DNA of 55,689 nucleotides, from NCBI RefSeq assembly GCF_015207735.1, contig NZ_JADEWG010000033.1, forward strand, positions 1 through 55,689. Direction: 5' to 3'. Positions 23,925-33,677 of this stretch are shown here, piece after piece; within the stretch, counting starts at the first letter, position 1; every line of letters begins with the position of its first letter. A model generated the notes under the pieces. The model was not told the origin of the DNA and did no database searches. It was given only the letters and a program-made list of their open reading frames with translations. The position numbers and the translations under genes were made by a program. The DNA is from [Phormidium] sp. LEGE 05292. Lineage in GTDB: Bacteria > Cyanobacteriota > Cyanobacteriia > Cyanobacteriales > Aerosakkonemataceae.

Positions 23925-25160
23925 TTAAATTTTTTCCTTTGACGGTGGCACAATGCCAAGTTTGCCTAAAGTTTCATCCAGTTCTCTAAGTAGTTGAAAA
24001 TCTTCTTCAGGTAAAGGTTTAGTAGCACTAATCAAATCATTACTAACAGCAGGATTTTTCTCCAAAAAGTTGAATGCTTGGCGAAATTGTTGGGGAGTTG
24101 CGGAAATGGGCGCATCAAAATGACAGGGAATAATCCGCTGAAAATTCCATTGAGTAACTTGATTTGCCCAGTTAATTGTTTCTTGTGGGGCGCGATTCAA
24201 AATCAAAGCTTGTAGGATTGGTGCTACTAACAAATTCCCATCTCTTCGGAGTGCGTTAAATGAATGTTGCCAGCCATTTTTCCATTTGAAGGGATAGATG
24301 CCAAAATAAGCTTTTTTGGACCGATCGCCAACTTGGAAAGAACTCAGAAATGCTTGTCCTAATTTTACTGTTTCCATTGCGCTAGGACGGAAGTAAAACG
24401 CAAATAATGAGATGCGTTGCCAACCTTTCTGGCGGTTAGCTTGGTTGTCCTCAACAATTGAAAAAGCATCATCTTTGGCGTGAAAAAGTAAGGGATAAGG
24501 TTCAAGTAGAACGATTTCCGGGGGATTTTCGGGGACGGAAATTATCGAGTCAGTGACTAGGAGAGTTTGTGATCGCTTGTGGAAAAAAGCCACCTCGCCA
24601 AATGAACCTAAACCTAATCCAATAGGGCCTAAAATTCTATAATCAAACTCATTAGCAAAAGGAGTTTTACTGCTATCTTCTGGAAGTATTTGAGTGCGTT
24701 TGGAAGGAAAACCTAACCAACTCAAAGGTAAAGAAATGGGAAAACTCCATTGACCAGGGGCGATGAAAATTTGGGCTTGAGGAAAACGTCTCGCAAAAGG
24801 GCCAACAAAAACCTTATGTTCCAGACCGGAAACAGTGGGCAAAATAATATATTTTACCTCGCCATATTTTGCCACCAATTCTTTAACTAACCTAATACAT
24901 TCTAAAGTTGGGGCGACTGGTGCATAAATTAACAAACCGCCTGTTTCCAGTCTGACAACAGTCATCCTAATTGGTACGGTAACATAAAAAATTCCTTGTA
25001 ATTGGTCAAAAGTCCAAATAGTATCTGGAACTACTTCTTTACGAATAGTCCGTCTTTTGCTGTATGGATAAAGTGGTACTAGAGGCCAAAAAGCCCATGA
25101 AATATCTTGAGGATTGATGTTGTGATTAATAGTTTTTCCCTGTGTTTCTTGCCCTTTCAT
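23925..25160 (-). CDS. DUF4336 domain protein (metallo-beta-lactamase-like)
   Basis: This 411-residue protein matches DUF4336, a cyanobacterial and plant family with a degenerate metallo-beta-lactamase-like fold. Visible marks are FWPLVPLYPYSKRRTIRKEV near the N-terminus, YIILPTVSGLEHKVFVGPF, LLVTDSIISVPENPPE and IIPCHFDAPI towards the C-terminus. The canonical HxHxDH zinc motif is absent, although histidines in GLEHK and PCHFD could bind a metal. No enzymatic role is established. It shares a repeat-rich gap with the fasciclin gene. Confidence 0.78.
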   Translation of the reverse strand: MKGQETQGKTINHNINPQDISWAFWPLVPLYPYSKRRTIRKEVVPDTIWTFDQLQGIFYVTVPIRMTVVRLETGGLLIYAPVAPTLECIRLVKELVAKYGEVKYIILPTVSGLEHKVFVGPFARRFPQAQIFIAPGQWSFPISLPLSWLGFPSKRTQILPEDSSKTPFANEFDYRILGPIGLGLGSFGEVAFFHKRSQTLLVTDSIISVPENPPEIVLLEPYPLLFHAKDDAFSIVEDNQANRQKGWQRISLFAFYFRPSAMETVKLGQAFLSSFQVGDRSKKAYFGIYPFKWKNGWQHSFNALRRDGNLLVAPILQALILNRAPQETINWANQVTQWNFQRIIPCHFDAPISATPQQFRQAFNFLEKNPAVSNDLISATKPLPEEDFQLLRELDETLGKLGIVPPSKEKI

Positions 25161-25217
25161 CTCAGTTTTATTGACTCTGGAATTGCTTTAGTTAATTTCT
25201 AAAATATAATTTTTAGT

Positions 25218-25280
25218 TTGTGTGGTGCGTCAGACACTACGATTTTAGCTTTGTAGAGACGTTGCATACAACGTCTCTAT
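25218..25280. repeat. TGTGGTGCGTCAGAC repeat plus GTAGAGACGTTG palindrome
   Basis: A TGTGGTGCGTCAGACACTAC segment, related to the repeat at 16892-16960, is followed by TGTAGAGACGTTG-CATA-CAACGTCTCTA at 25252-25279. The latter palindrome recurs at 26512-26541. The block lies just after the end of the minus-strand fasciclin gene and could act as its terminator hairpin. Confidence 0.7.
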
Positions 25281-25288
25281 TCAGCAAA

Positions 25289-25690
25289 TTAACCCATCAA
25301 TATTACGCGATCGATTACGTGAATTACACCGTTATCCGCCTCAATATCTGCGGCAATAACAGTGGAATTTTTCACTTCCAAAGCCTCAGAAAAATCAATA
25401 GGAATAGGGGAACCTTCCAAAGAAGTGACAGAATTAAGTTTAGCTAGGTCTTCTTTCATTAATCTTCCTGCCACTACATGATATTTGAGAATCCTGCCTA
25501 ACTGAGGAGGACTTTTCACCAAAGACTCGACTGTTCCTGGTGGTAGTTTGGCAAAAGCTTCATCATTGGGTGCAAAAACTGTAAAAGGGCCAGGACTTTT
25601 CAGCGCATCCACTAAACCAGCAACTTGAACAGCTGTTACTAAAGTCTGGAATGAACCTGCGCTAACTGCAATATCAACTATGTCAGCCAT
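25289..25690 (-). CDS. Fasciclin (FAS1) domain protein
   Basis: This 133-residue protein is a single FAS1 domain: the N-terminal helix [19 protein letters not shown], the H1-like block [17 protein letters not shown], the YHVVAG motif, and the H2 block [18 protein letters not shown]1 domains mediate adhesion or ligand binding. No signal peptide is visible, as in many short cyanobacterial members. ATG at 25690 (MADIVD) is preferred over a TTG that would add three residues. No operon partner is apparent. Confidence 0.92.
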   Translation of the reverse strand: MADIVDIAVSAGSFQTLVTAVQVAGLVDALKSPGPFTVFAPNDEAFAKLPPGTVESLVKSPPQLGRILKYHVVAGRLMKEDLAKLNSVTSLEGSPIPIDFSEALEVKNSTVIAADIEADNGVIHVIDRVILMG

Positions 25691-25905
25691 GAGTTTCAAT
25701 TGATCTACTATAAAGATGCCTTATTGAGCTTATTAATATTCCTACGGGCAGAAGCGCGTTGGATTCTTGGCTCAATTTGTCACCTTAGCATGAAGCGAGT
25801 CTTCTTGCTCAACAATTCAAAATGTTTTGCTTCTGGGAACAGAAACGCTCACTAAAGAGTCAATTTATCATAGTATTGTAAGATTTTGTCAAAGCGAGAT
25901 CAAAA

Positions 25906-26313
25906 ATGAATTTTACTAAATTTATGCTGCCTTTAGCGATCGCAGGCAGTTTAATTTCTCAAACAGCTTTAGCCGAAGGAACTCTGGGTTTGGATGACAT
26001 TATGCCGCTAGTTCAGCAATCCAGCAAACTCAACACTGAAGTAAATACTGCTTTGCGTCAAGCTGGTAAAAAACCTTCAGATATTACTTGTGTCGGAGTG
26101 AGATTGGGAAGTCAGTTTGGCCCCCTGAGTGCTTCCAGAGTTGCACCTTTTGAATGTAATTTTGGTAATAACAAAACTTTGAAAATTGAGGCAGATAATC
26201 TGGTGACTTTAAGAAACGGACACTCAATATTTTTAACTCAATTTTCCGAGTTACAATCAAAACCTGAGCAAGCAAATTTGGCCTTTCGGTTAAAATCTTG
26301 GAATTGGGAATAA
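25906..26313 (+). CDS. Secreted protein of unknown function
   Basis: This 135-residue protein has a clear Sec signal peptide (MNFTKFMLPLAIAGSLISQ, cleavage after TALA) and a mature part of about 110 residues with two cysteines (TCVGVR and FECNFG) that could form a disulfide. The central GVRLGSQFGPLSASRVAPF is glycine- and serine-rich. I do not recognise the family. It is expected in the periplasm or outside the cell. The gene stands alone and is followed by low-complexity GGGGATTGG repeats. Confidence 0.75.
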   Translation: MNFTKFMLPLAIAGSLISQTALAEGTLGLDDIMPLVQQSSKLNTEVNTALRQAGKKPSDITCVGVRLGSQFGPLSASRVAPFECNFGNNKTLKIEADNLVTLRNGHSIFLTQFSELQSKPEQANLAFRLKSWNWE

Positions 26314-26616
26314 TGGGGATTGGTGATTGGGGACTAGGGACTGGGGAGTTTTTAATTTTAGGATTGAATCTAGTAAGCAAAAATTTCTCAGTCCTTAATT
26401 TCTTATAGTTTAAATCTTAGAAGATTGGCTGAATAATCAGCTAGTTAGGCTTGTAATCTAAAGTTCTTGTTTTTAGCACACTAATATCATGTCCGGTTGA
26501 TTACCCATACTGTAGAGACGTTGCAGGCAACGTCTCTACAGGGTTTGCGATCGCAAATACTATGGTTGATTGGTCGGACATGATATAAGTACGGAAAACC
26601 CAATTACATACCTGGG
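26314..26616. other. Repeat-bearing gap between convergent genes
   Basis: This gap of about 300 bases opens with GGGGACT-type heptamer DNA (26317-26350) and then contains the nested inverted repeat at 26485-26586. I see no gene. It separates the secreted-protein gene from the end of the giant kinase gene. Confidence 0.6.
26485..26586. repeat. 102-bp nested palindrome with GTAGAGACGTTGC core
   Basis: The outer arms ATATCATGTCCG and CGGACATGATAT are perfect inverted repeats, extended imperfectly by GTTGATTACCCATA and TATGGTTGATTGG. Inside is a perfect 14-bp-arm palindrome at 26512-26541 (TGTAGAGACGTTGC, AG, GCAACGTCTCTACA), then a HIP1 GCGATCGC. The inner palindrome also occurs alone at 25252-25279, so it seems to have inserted into, or been captured by, a second palindromic element. 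Confidence 0.75.
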
Positions 26617-29600
26617 CTAAGTGGGCATAGAAATCAAAAACTCCGAGCCACACCCAATACAGGAATTAACCTCCAACGTGCCGCCATGTTTTTCTACCAC
26701 GATTTGGCGGGCGATCGACAATCCTAATCCAGTTCCTTGACCTGCCAGCTTGGTGGTAAACAATTGGTCAAAGAGTTTGTGCTTGATTTCCTCAGACATC
26801 CCCACTCCATTATCTTTAATCCGAATCAAGACGCAATCGCCTTTTTCATTCGCCGCAGTTTGGATGGTAATTTGGTTGGGATGAGCTTGAATTTCGCTAA
26901 AACTACGTTCTTTATTGGACTCTTCCAACGCATCAATGGCATTTGCCAAGATATTCATAAAGACTTGATTGAGTTGTCCTGGGAAGCATTTTACCAGGGG
27001 TAAAGTGCCGAACTCTTTGATGACCTGAATGGCAGGACGATTTTCATTGGCTTTCAGACGATGCTTTAGAATCAAGATTGTGCTGTCGAGTCCATCGTGA
27101 ATATTGAACGGAACTGGGCGATCGCTATCTGCTCTGGAAAACGTTCTCAAACTTGTACTAATGTTACGAATGCGGTCAATTCCCTCGTTCATCGAGCCAA
27201 TCAATTTAGGTAAATCTTCGCGCAAATATTCCAAGTCGATGGCATCAATTTCTTCTTCAATTTCTGCTCCTGGATCGGGAAATTTTTCTTGATAGATGTC
27301 GATTAAATTGAACAAATCTCGCACGTATTCTTGAGCAGGTTGGATATTGCCTGCCAGGAAGCCAACGGGATTATTAATTTCGTGAGCTACCCCAGCAACT
27401 AAATTACCCAAAGCAGACATTTTTTCACTCTGCACCAATTGCAATTGCATCTTTTTGAGGTCGTGGAGATATTGCTCTAATTTTTGAGCATACTCCTGGG
27501 ATTGCTGGTAAAGTCGCTGAGATTGCTGGTATAAACGAGCGTTATCCAAAGAGATGGCAGCTTGAGAGCAGAGGATGTTGAGGATGGCAACGCGATCGCG
27601 TGTAAATGCTCCCGTTACCAGATTATTCTCTAGATACAAAATCCCCATCACTTTACCTTGATGGAGAATCGGAGTGCATAATACGCTCTTAGGTTGCCGC
27701 TGAATAATGTAAGGGTCGGAAGCAAAGGCGGTTTGAGTGCTGAGGTTATCAAATACCAAGATTTCTTTGGTACGTTTAACGTAATTAATTAAGCTCCCAG
27801 GAATTGCTTGACTCTCTTCAACGAGCAGCGATTCGAGATGGCAATCTTGACGATTTATACAGTGGACAACAACTCTCCAATTTCCCTCTTCATTTAAAAT
27901 TAAGGTTCCTGTTTCAGCGCCAGCATTCTTAACAACTACTTGCATCAAAGTAGTCAGCAATTGCTCTAGCTCGATTTCGCTAGAGAGAGTTTGAGAAGCT
28001 TCAATCACGGTTGGCAAATCTACAAACTCCGAACTGCTAGTGCTGCCAATAATAGTCTTACTCGTGCTAGAGATAGATGATGCTCCATTGGTGGAGATGT
28101 GAATGGTTTCGTTTGGATGCTGGTGAGCTTGATTCGGTTGCAAAATAGTCGCAAGGAATTGGGGATAACGCTGTTCTAGGTGGTCAATTTTCGCTTTTGC
28201 TCCCCAACGAGTGTAAGCATAGTAGGCATCAATTAGATAGGGTTTTGCAAGTTTTTCTTTACCCCATTCTAGGTAAAATTTGGCGGCAAGTTCGTTAGCA
28301 AGTGCTTCTTCGTTGACATACTCGTTTTCTTTAGCAAGAGCAATGGCTTTATCGTAGAGTTCTATTGCCTCTAATTTCTCATCTAAAACCCGGTGCAGTT
28401 CTGCCTCTACTAAATAGAATTTGTGCAGATGATTCATTGGGGCATGATGCGCCCACTTTTGCATTTTTTCTTGATTAGCTTGTACTCTGTAGAGAAGTTT
28501 CTGTTGTTCTGACTCTGGAGTGTCAGAATACACTGCCAACCGCACTAAAGAATCGTAGAAATGGAAGACAGGAACAAGTGGCATTCCTACTACTGCATCT
28601 AAATACTTCTCTGCAATAGCGATATTCTCGATCGCTTCTGAATAATTTTCAAACCAATAACAAAGTAAAAGTTTGTTTAAATATATGTATGCAACTCCCG
28701 CTTTATCGTTCGCTTGCTGGTAAAGTGGCAACTTCATCTGCTCATCGCAAGCTTCACCCTTTAGAAGGCATAAATTCTCACTTTTTCCTAGCAAATTTAA
28801 GATAGCCTGCCTATAGATTTCTATATAATTAAGCGCTGTTTCTTGCTTAATTTTATGACTAGCTTCTCTGTTTCTTGCGATCTCTGTTTCAAGGACAGTC
28901 AATTCTTTACCGCTAAAGTAAGCAAAACAGGAGTACTGTTGTAGACAATAGCCTGCATATTCTAAATCTCCTGTCTCCATTCCGCTAGAGTAACTTGATA
29001 GGAAAGGCTCTAAGGTTTCTTTTAGATGCTCTTTCCAAGGTCGGATAAATAGATTTACGATGAAAACTGTCTTAGTTTTGATTTCTTGAGCATTTAACTT
29101 TGACATTAGATTTAAAGCTAATTGACCAAATTTATAACCTGAATCAATATCTCCCACAATGGCACAAAGAAGAAAACCATAATTGGCATAAGCAAAAGGA
29201 GAAACGGTAGCATTACCATATTCGATGGATAATTGTACTTGTTTGCACACCGTCAAGGGCAACAGTGTAGGAGCAGCAATGTATGCAGGAGCAAAGATAC
29301 TTGATAAAAGTTTCATAGCTGCTAGTTTATAGCGATCGCTCATTTGAGGCAGCTCAATTAAGTCCTCAATTCGCGTTCCGCTCAAAATTGACGCGGTTTC
29401 TCCTAATGCCTGCCCAATATCAGACGGATTTGGCTCGGAGGGAAACTCTACCCCCAACTGTTTTAAAACTTGTAGTCCCGTATTCAGCGCTTCCTGTAAC
29501 TTATTTTGCGCCATATAAGCTTGCACCTGTACTTCATATACCTTCACTTTGTCCAGTAGCATTTTGGCGCAGCTTTCCACAACTGATGCCAATTTTTCCA

Positions 29601-32127
29601 TCCTGTCAAAATCACCGCTTAGATATGCCGCCTCTGCTGCTTCGGTATGCAGCGCTAATGTTAGTTCGTATTGATTCTGCCAACTATTTACTGCCAGTAA
29701 TTCTCTACCAATATTGAAATATTCAACCGCAGCAGAATAGGCAGTAGCAGCTTTGGCTTTCTTTCCGGCAATCAAATTTAACTGTATCAATTGCTCCCGT
29801 TCTGCTTCATGGGTAATTAGCTCAACTCCCACATTTAAGTGGTTGACAATATCAAAGATTCTTTCTTCTCGATCGGCTTCTGGCGTATTTTTTAATAACA
29901 GTTGACCGATTTGTAAGTGAGTCGATCGCTTTTGCTCTTCTGGAATGAGAGAATAGGCAGCTTGTTGAATGCGATCGTGTAAGAATCTGTATTGAGGTAA
30001 TTGGTCATGGGTAATTGGTAATCGGTTAGATTCTTCCCTATTACCGTTTTCTTCTTTTTCATTTACTTCTGCCTGATAAAACTTATAAACCTCGCTAATG
30101 GGTAATATTAAACCTTCTTGGAGAGCTTTCCACAGTTTAAGGGCGGTTTCTTCGGGTGATTTTTCATCAACAATCGCCAGCGTTGCTAAGTCAAATTGAT
30201 TGCCGATACAGGCTGCTAATCTCAAAACTTCTTGAGTTTCGATAGGCAACTTTCGTAACTGAATTGCTACGAATTCCACTACATCATCTGTCAGCGCTAA
30301 TGTTCTTACTTTTGCAATATCGCACTGCCAGTGACGGAGATCAAAATTAAACGAAATTAATCCATCTTCTTGCAAAGATTTGAGAAATTGAGTGCCGAAA
30401 AATGGATTACCTTTAGTTTTCTGATAAACCAGTTCGGTTAAAGGTTGTGCTAGCACTTTTGAACAACCAAGAGTATCAGCGATTAAAGCATTTACATCCG
30501 ACTTCTGGAGCGGTGATAAAGTAATGGTATTCACCGTTGCTGCGGCTGTTTGGATGTCCGCCAATGTCAGCATTAACGGGTGGGCTGGAAACACTTCGTT
30601 ATCCCGATATGCTCCAATTAAGAAAAGATAGCGGCTTCCTACGTTGCTCATTAAAAGTTGAATTAACTTTAACGAAGCTGAGTCTGCCCATTGCAAATCA
30701 TCCAAGAAAATAACGAGGGGATGTTCCTTGGTGGTAAAAACTTGAATAAATTTTTCAAATAACAGATTGAAGCGATTTTGAGCAGCACTGCCGGAGAGTT
30801 CTGGTACGGCGGGTTGTTCTCCAATCAAAAATTTTAATTCGGGGACGATTTCTACAATTGCTCCTGCATTTTCGCCTAAAGCGGCTAAGATTTCTGACTT
30901 CCACTGCTCAATTTTTACATCGGGTTCTGATAGCAACTGTCCGATTAAATCTCGAAAAGCTTGGACAAAAGCTGAGAAGGGAAGGTTGCGTTGAAATTGG
31001 TCAAATTTGCCTTTAATAAAGTAGCCGCGTTGCCGCACGATCGGTTTGTGGACTTCGTTGACGACGGCGGTTTTTCCAATACCGGAGAAACCTGCGACTA
31101 GCATCATTTCTGTGTTGCCTGCACTAACGCGATTCTCCTTCAAAGACGCTACGCGATCGAATGCTTCTAGCAGGGTTTGGACTTCGGCTTCTCTGCCGTA
31201 CAATTTTTCTGGGATGAAGAAGCGATCGCACAAATCTCGCTGTCCTAATTTAAAGGTTGCAATCTCTCCCGTCTCTCTCCACTGTTGCCAACAAGTTTCT
31301 AAGTCGTACTTGAGTCCGGTGGCACTCTGATAACGGTCTTCTGCATTCTTCGCCATCAGTTTACCAACTATTTCAGACAGTATCAGAGGAACTGCTGAGT
31401 TGAGTTCATGTATGGGAGTGGGTTGTTTTGCCAGGTGACAATGTACCAACTCCATCGGATCGTTAGTTTGGAATGGTAATTGTCCAGTCAGCAGTTCGTA
31501 GAATGTGATTCCCAAAGAATAGAAGTCGGTGCGATAGTCAATGCCTCGATTCATCCGTCCAGTTTGTTCGGGAGAAATGTAGGGTAGCGTTCCTTCTAAA
31601 ACGTTGGGATTTTGGATTTCTTGGGTTTCGCGTGGCAGCAGAGAAGCAATGCTGAAGTCAATGATTTTAACTTCTTTGCTGATAGGATTAATGAGTATAT
31701 TGGCGGGTTTGAGGTCTTTGTGGATGACGCGATCGCGGTAAAGTCTGTCTAACGTATCGGCAATCTGAATCGAAATGGGAAAAAATTCAGCGATCGGTAA
31801 ACTAACATTCTCTGATTTGGTTTTACTCTCTGCCAAAGAAGCAACGTAGCGACAGAGAGAAATTCCATCAAAATCCTCCAAAATTAGAGCATAACGATTT
31901 TGATAGGTTTCCAGACTGTATGGCTTGATAATACCAGGGATATCCAGGCTTTTGGCAATTATATATTGGTTGCGAAAATGAAGCAATTCGCTGAAGCGGG
32001 GGAATTCATTCTGTAACAATTTAATGACAACAGGTTGCCGATCGGATTCTCGGACACCTTGATAAACTAAAGTTCGAGTTCCTGCATAGATTTGCTGACG
32101 AATGCTGTAGCCCAAAAGGTTAATCAT
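26617..32127 (-). CDS. Multi-domain Ser/Thr kinase - AAA - GAF - histidine kinase
   Basis: This signalling protein of about 1,836 residues joins a serine/threonine kinase domain (residues 1-270: GTRTLVYQG, VIKLL, HKDLKPANIL, then DFS instead of DFG, and PYISPEQTGRMNRGIDYR), an AAA/STAND-type ATPase (GFSGIGKTAVV and IFLDDLQWAD), a long helical TPR-like region, a GAF domain (about 1400-1550), and a histidine kinase with SALGNLVAGVAHEINNPVG as H-box and NAIDALEE, DNGVGMS and GTGLGLSIARQIV in the ATPase. Such 'multi-sensor' kinases are abundant in filamentous cyanobacteria; their inputs are unknown. ATG at 32127 (MINLLGYSIRQQIY) is the usual family start; a TTG-type start would add 15 residues. 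No cognate response regulator is adjacent. Confidence 0.92.
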   Translation of the reverse strand: MINLLGYSIRQQIYAGTRTLVYQGVRESDRQPVVIKLLQNEFPRFSELLHFRNQYIIAKSLDIPGIIKPYSLETYQNRYALILEDFDGISLCRYVASLAESKTKSENVSLPIAEFFPISIQIADTLDRLYRDRVIHKDLKPANILINPISKEVKIIDFSIASLLPRETQEIQNPNVLEGTLPYISPEQTGRMNRGIDYRTDFYSLGITFYELLTGQLPFQTNDPMELVHCHLAKQPTPIHELNSAVPLILSEIVGKLMAKNAEDRYQSATGLKYDLETCWQQWRETGEIATFKLGQRDLCDRFFIPEKLYGREAEVQTLLEAFDRVASLKENRVSAGNTEMMLVAGFSGIGKTAVVNEVHKPIVRQRGYFIKGKFDQFQRNLPFSAFVQAFRDLIGQLLSEPDVKIEQWKSEILAALGENAGAIVEIVPELKFLIGEQPAVPELSGSAAQNRFNLLFEKFIQVFTTKEHPLVIFLDDLQWADSASLKLIQLLMSNVGSRYLFLIGAYRDNEVFPAHPLMLTLADIQTAAATVNTITLSPLQKSDVNALIADTLGCSKVLAQPLTELVYQKTKGNPFFGTQFLKSLQEDGLISFNFDLRHWQCDIAKVRTLALTDDVVEFVAIQLRKLPIETQEVLRLAACIGNQFDLATLAIVDEKSPEETALKLWKALQEGLILPISEVYKFYQAEVNEKEENGNREESNRLPITHDQLPQYRFLHDRIQQAAYSLIPEEQKRSTHLQIGQLLLKNTPEADREERIFDIVNHLNVGVELITHEAEREQLIQLNLIAGKKAKAATAYSAAVEYFNIGRELLAVNSWQNQYELTLALHTEAAEAAYLSGDFDRMEKLASVVESCAKMLLDKVKVYEVQVQAYMAQNKLQEALNTGLQVLKQLGVEFPSEPNPSDIGQALGETASILSGTRIEDLIELPQMSDRYKLAAMKLLSSIFAPAYIAAPTLLPLTVCKQVQLSIEYGNATVSPFAYANYGFLLCAIVGDIDSGYKFGQLALNLMSKLNAQEIKTKTVFIVNLFIRPWKEHLKETLEPFLSSYSSGMETGDLEYAGYCLQQYSCFAYFSGKELTVLETEIARNREASHKIKQETALNYIEIYRQAILNLLGKSENLCLLKGEACDEQMKLPLYQQANDKAGVAYIYLNKLLLCYWFENYSEAIENIAIAEKYLDAVVGMPLVPVFHFYDSLVRLAVYSDTPESEQQKLLYRVQANQEKMQKWAHHAPMNHLHKFYLVEAELHRVLDEKLEAIELYDKAIALAKENEYVNEEALANELAAKFYLEWGKEKLAKPYLIDAYYAYTRWGAKAKIDHLEQRYPQFLATILQPNQAHQHPNETIHISTNGASSISSTSKTIIGSTSSSEFVDLPTVIEASQTLSSEIELEQLLTTLMQVVVKNAGAETGTLILNEEGNWRVVVHCINRQDCHLESLLVEESQAIPGSLINYVKRTKEILVFDNLSTQTAFASDPYIIQRQPKSVLCTPILHQGKVMGILYLENNLVTGAFTRDRVAILNILCSQAAISLDNARLYQQSQRLYQQSQEYAQKLEQYLHDLKKMQLQLVQSEKMSALGNLVAGVAHEINNPVGFLAGNIQPAQEYVRDLFNLIDIYQEKFPDPGAEIEEEIDAIDLEYLREDLPKLIGSMNEGIDRIRNISTSLRTFSRADSDRPVPFNIHDGLDSTILILKHRLKANENRPAIQVIKEFGTLPLVKCFPGQLNQVFMNILANAIDALEESNKERSFSEIQAHPNQITIQTAANEKGDCVLIRIKDNGVGMSEEIKHKLFDQLFTTKLAGQGTGLGLSIARQIVVEKHGGTLEVNSCIGCGSEFLISMPT

Positions 32128-32475
32128 TTTTTTCCCTTCAACACGAATTCCAACGCTTTGATTGTTTTTCAAAGCTCTTGAATTAGGATTCCCGATCCAT
32201 ATTGTAGGGCTATGTATTCATTGCATTTCTTAATATTTTGATGCGCGATATCTCTTCCGTTTGCTTCGGAATTATATCATGTATGGGCGAAGTATTCTGG
32301 CAATAATTTTTTGGTTTTGAACTAAAAATTTATTGCCAGAATGCTGATGCCTCCGGCACGCATTCGCCTTCGCCCTTATCCAATCAAGATTTAAATAATT
32401 CCAATGCAATCGGAAACGATATGAGGTAGTCAACGGCAGCTTCTATTTCCATCTCGTCTATTATTCCAGCTACTA
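32128..32475. other. Gap with a long hairpin upstream of the giant kinase
   Basis: This stretch of about 350 bases holds the presumed kinase promoter and an inverted repeat at 32293-32343. A minus-strand 22-codon frame at 32384-32452 (MEIEAAVDYLISFP...) looks protein-like but has no upstream context and is not called as a gene. Confidence 0.5.
32293..32343. repeat. Inverted repeat ATTCTGGCAATAA...TTATTGCCAGAAT
   Basis: Arms of about 23 bases (ATTCTGGCAATAATTTTTTG against CTAAAAATTTATTGCCAGAA) are separated by a few bases, making a long hairpin. It is flanked by GGGCGAAG/CTTCGCCC, which extends the palindrome at the outside (32285 to about 32377). It looks like an intergenic repeat element rather than a terminator. 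Confidence 0.6.
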
Positions 32476-33444
32476 TTAATCTTGTTCAAATGTTTTGCCC
32501 AAAGCTGCCGGGGGAGTAATCCGAATTGTTTGGTTAATCCAACGGCGAATTGTTGGGGGTAATGGTAATTTGTTATTTACTAAAAAATCGCTAGAAGTGA
32601 TTACCAAAACCATAATCATTAAAGCAAAAGGTGCGACGGTAAAAACTTGTGTGGGTACAGTAGGAATGGTGCTTTGGGCAACACTGGCTAAAGATTGTAA
32701 AATGCCAAATAAATAAACTCCAAAAGCAACTTTTAAGGGATGCCAACCGCCAAAAATTACGATCGCTAGGGCAATCCAACCATAACCAGCTGTGTGGCGA
32801 TAGCTCCAACCTGCTTTAAAATCTAAGGAAAAAGCGGCTCCGGCAATTCCCATTAATGCACCACCTAAAATTGTGTAAAAGTAGCGCCATAAAATGACGT
32901 TTGTGCCTCTAGCAAAGGCGGCTAATGGTTGGTTTCCTACGGCTCTTAATGTTAGTCCGGGTTTGGTATGGTAAAAATAAAACCAAGTTAAAATAATTAG
33001 TAAGTAACTGATATAAACTAACAAATCACTTTGAAAAAGTAGCTTTCCTAAAATTGGAATGTCTTGGAATATAGGAATTTTAAAACTAGCTACTGTTGGC
33101 CCTGGTACTCTCACGATTGGGTTGCCTAAAAATGATGATAAATCTGTGCAAAGTAGGGCGAGGACAAAGCCGATCGCTACTTGTGATTGTTTCAGGGTAA
33201 TTGCACCAAAGGCGATAATTAAAGCAATGATTGCGCCAATTATTGCTGCACCTAAAAAGCCTAATAATAAGTTATCGGTGAATTTGGCGATCGCAAATCC
33301 CGTCATTGCACCCATCATTATTGTGCCTTCGGCAGAAAGGTTAATTACTCCTGCTTGTTCGGAAATTGTTTCGCCAATGCAAGCAAAAATTAAGGGTGTG
33401 GAAGTGGCGATCGCTGTAGCTAAAATGGTTAGTATTTCGTTCAT
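32476..33444 (-). CDS. ABC transporter inner-membrane permease (BMP-type, second subunit)
   Basis: This 322-residue, highly hydrophobic protein belongs to the BPD_transp_2 permease family that serves BMP-dependent nucleoside and simple-sugar importers. The region GVINLSAEGTIMMGAMTGF and the later TLRAVGNQPLAAFARGTNV are the family's conserved cytoplasmic loops. About 8-9 membrane spans are expected. Its partner permease, ATPase and binding protein lie at 36937-40873, separated by two opposite-strand genes. ATG at 33444 (MNEILTIL) is preferred over the TTG at 33459. Confidence 0.85.
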   Translation of the reverse strand: MNEILTILATAIATSTPLIFACIGETISEQAGVINLSAEGTIMMGAMTGFAIAKFTDNLLLGFLGAAIIGAIIALIIAFGAITLKQSQVAIGFVLALLCTDLSSFLGNPIVRVPGPTVASFKIPIFQDIPILGKLLFQSDLLVYISYLLIILTWFYFYHTKPGLTLRAVGNQPLAAFARGTNVILWRYFYTILGGALMGIAGAAFSLDFKAGWSYRHTAGYGWIALAIVIFGGWHPLKVAFGVYLFGILQSLASVAQSTIPTVPTQVFTVAPFALMIMVLVITSSDFLVNNKLPLPPTIRRWINQTIRITPPAALGKTFEQD

Positions 33445-33677
33445 TATCCCTGTTGACAATTAATTACTATCGTCAGTGATTTGTGATTTTATTAACTATT
33501 TGTTGATGTCCAAAAGTATTTTTACCTCGTCTTGCCGATCGACGCGCCAACATTAGGCTACTAACTATAAGTTCAGACTAATTCAATCTATAAAATATAT
33601 CTAATATTGACTCAACAAATTATATGATATATTTTGCCTAACAAACAGAAGAAATTTACAATTTTTAGGTCTACTCA

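Noticed and set aside
32384-32452. A 22-codon minus-strand frame MEIEAAVDYLISFP
   Set aside because: It looks protein-like but is too short, has no upstream coding context and no ribosome binding site; possibly a gene remnant.
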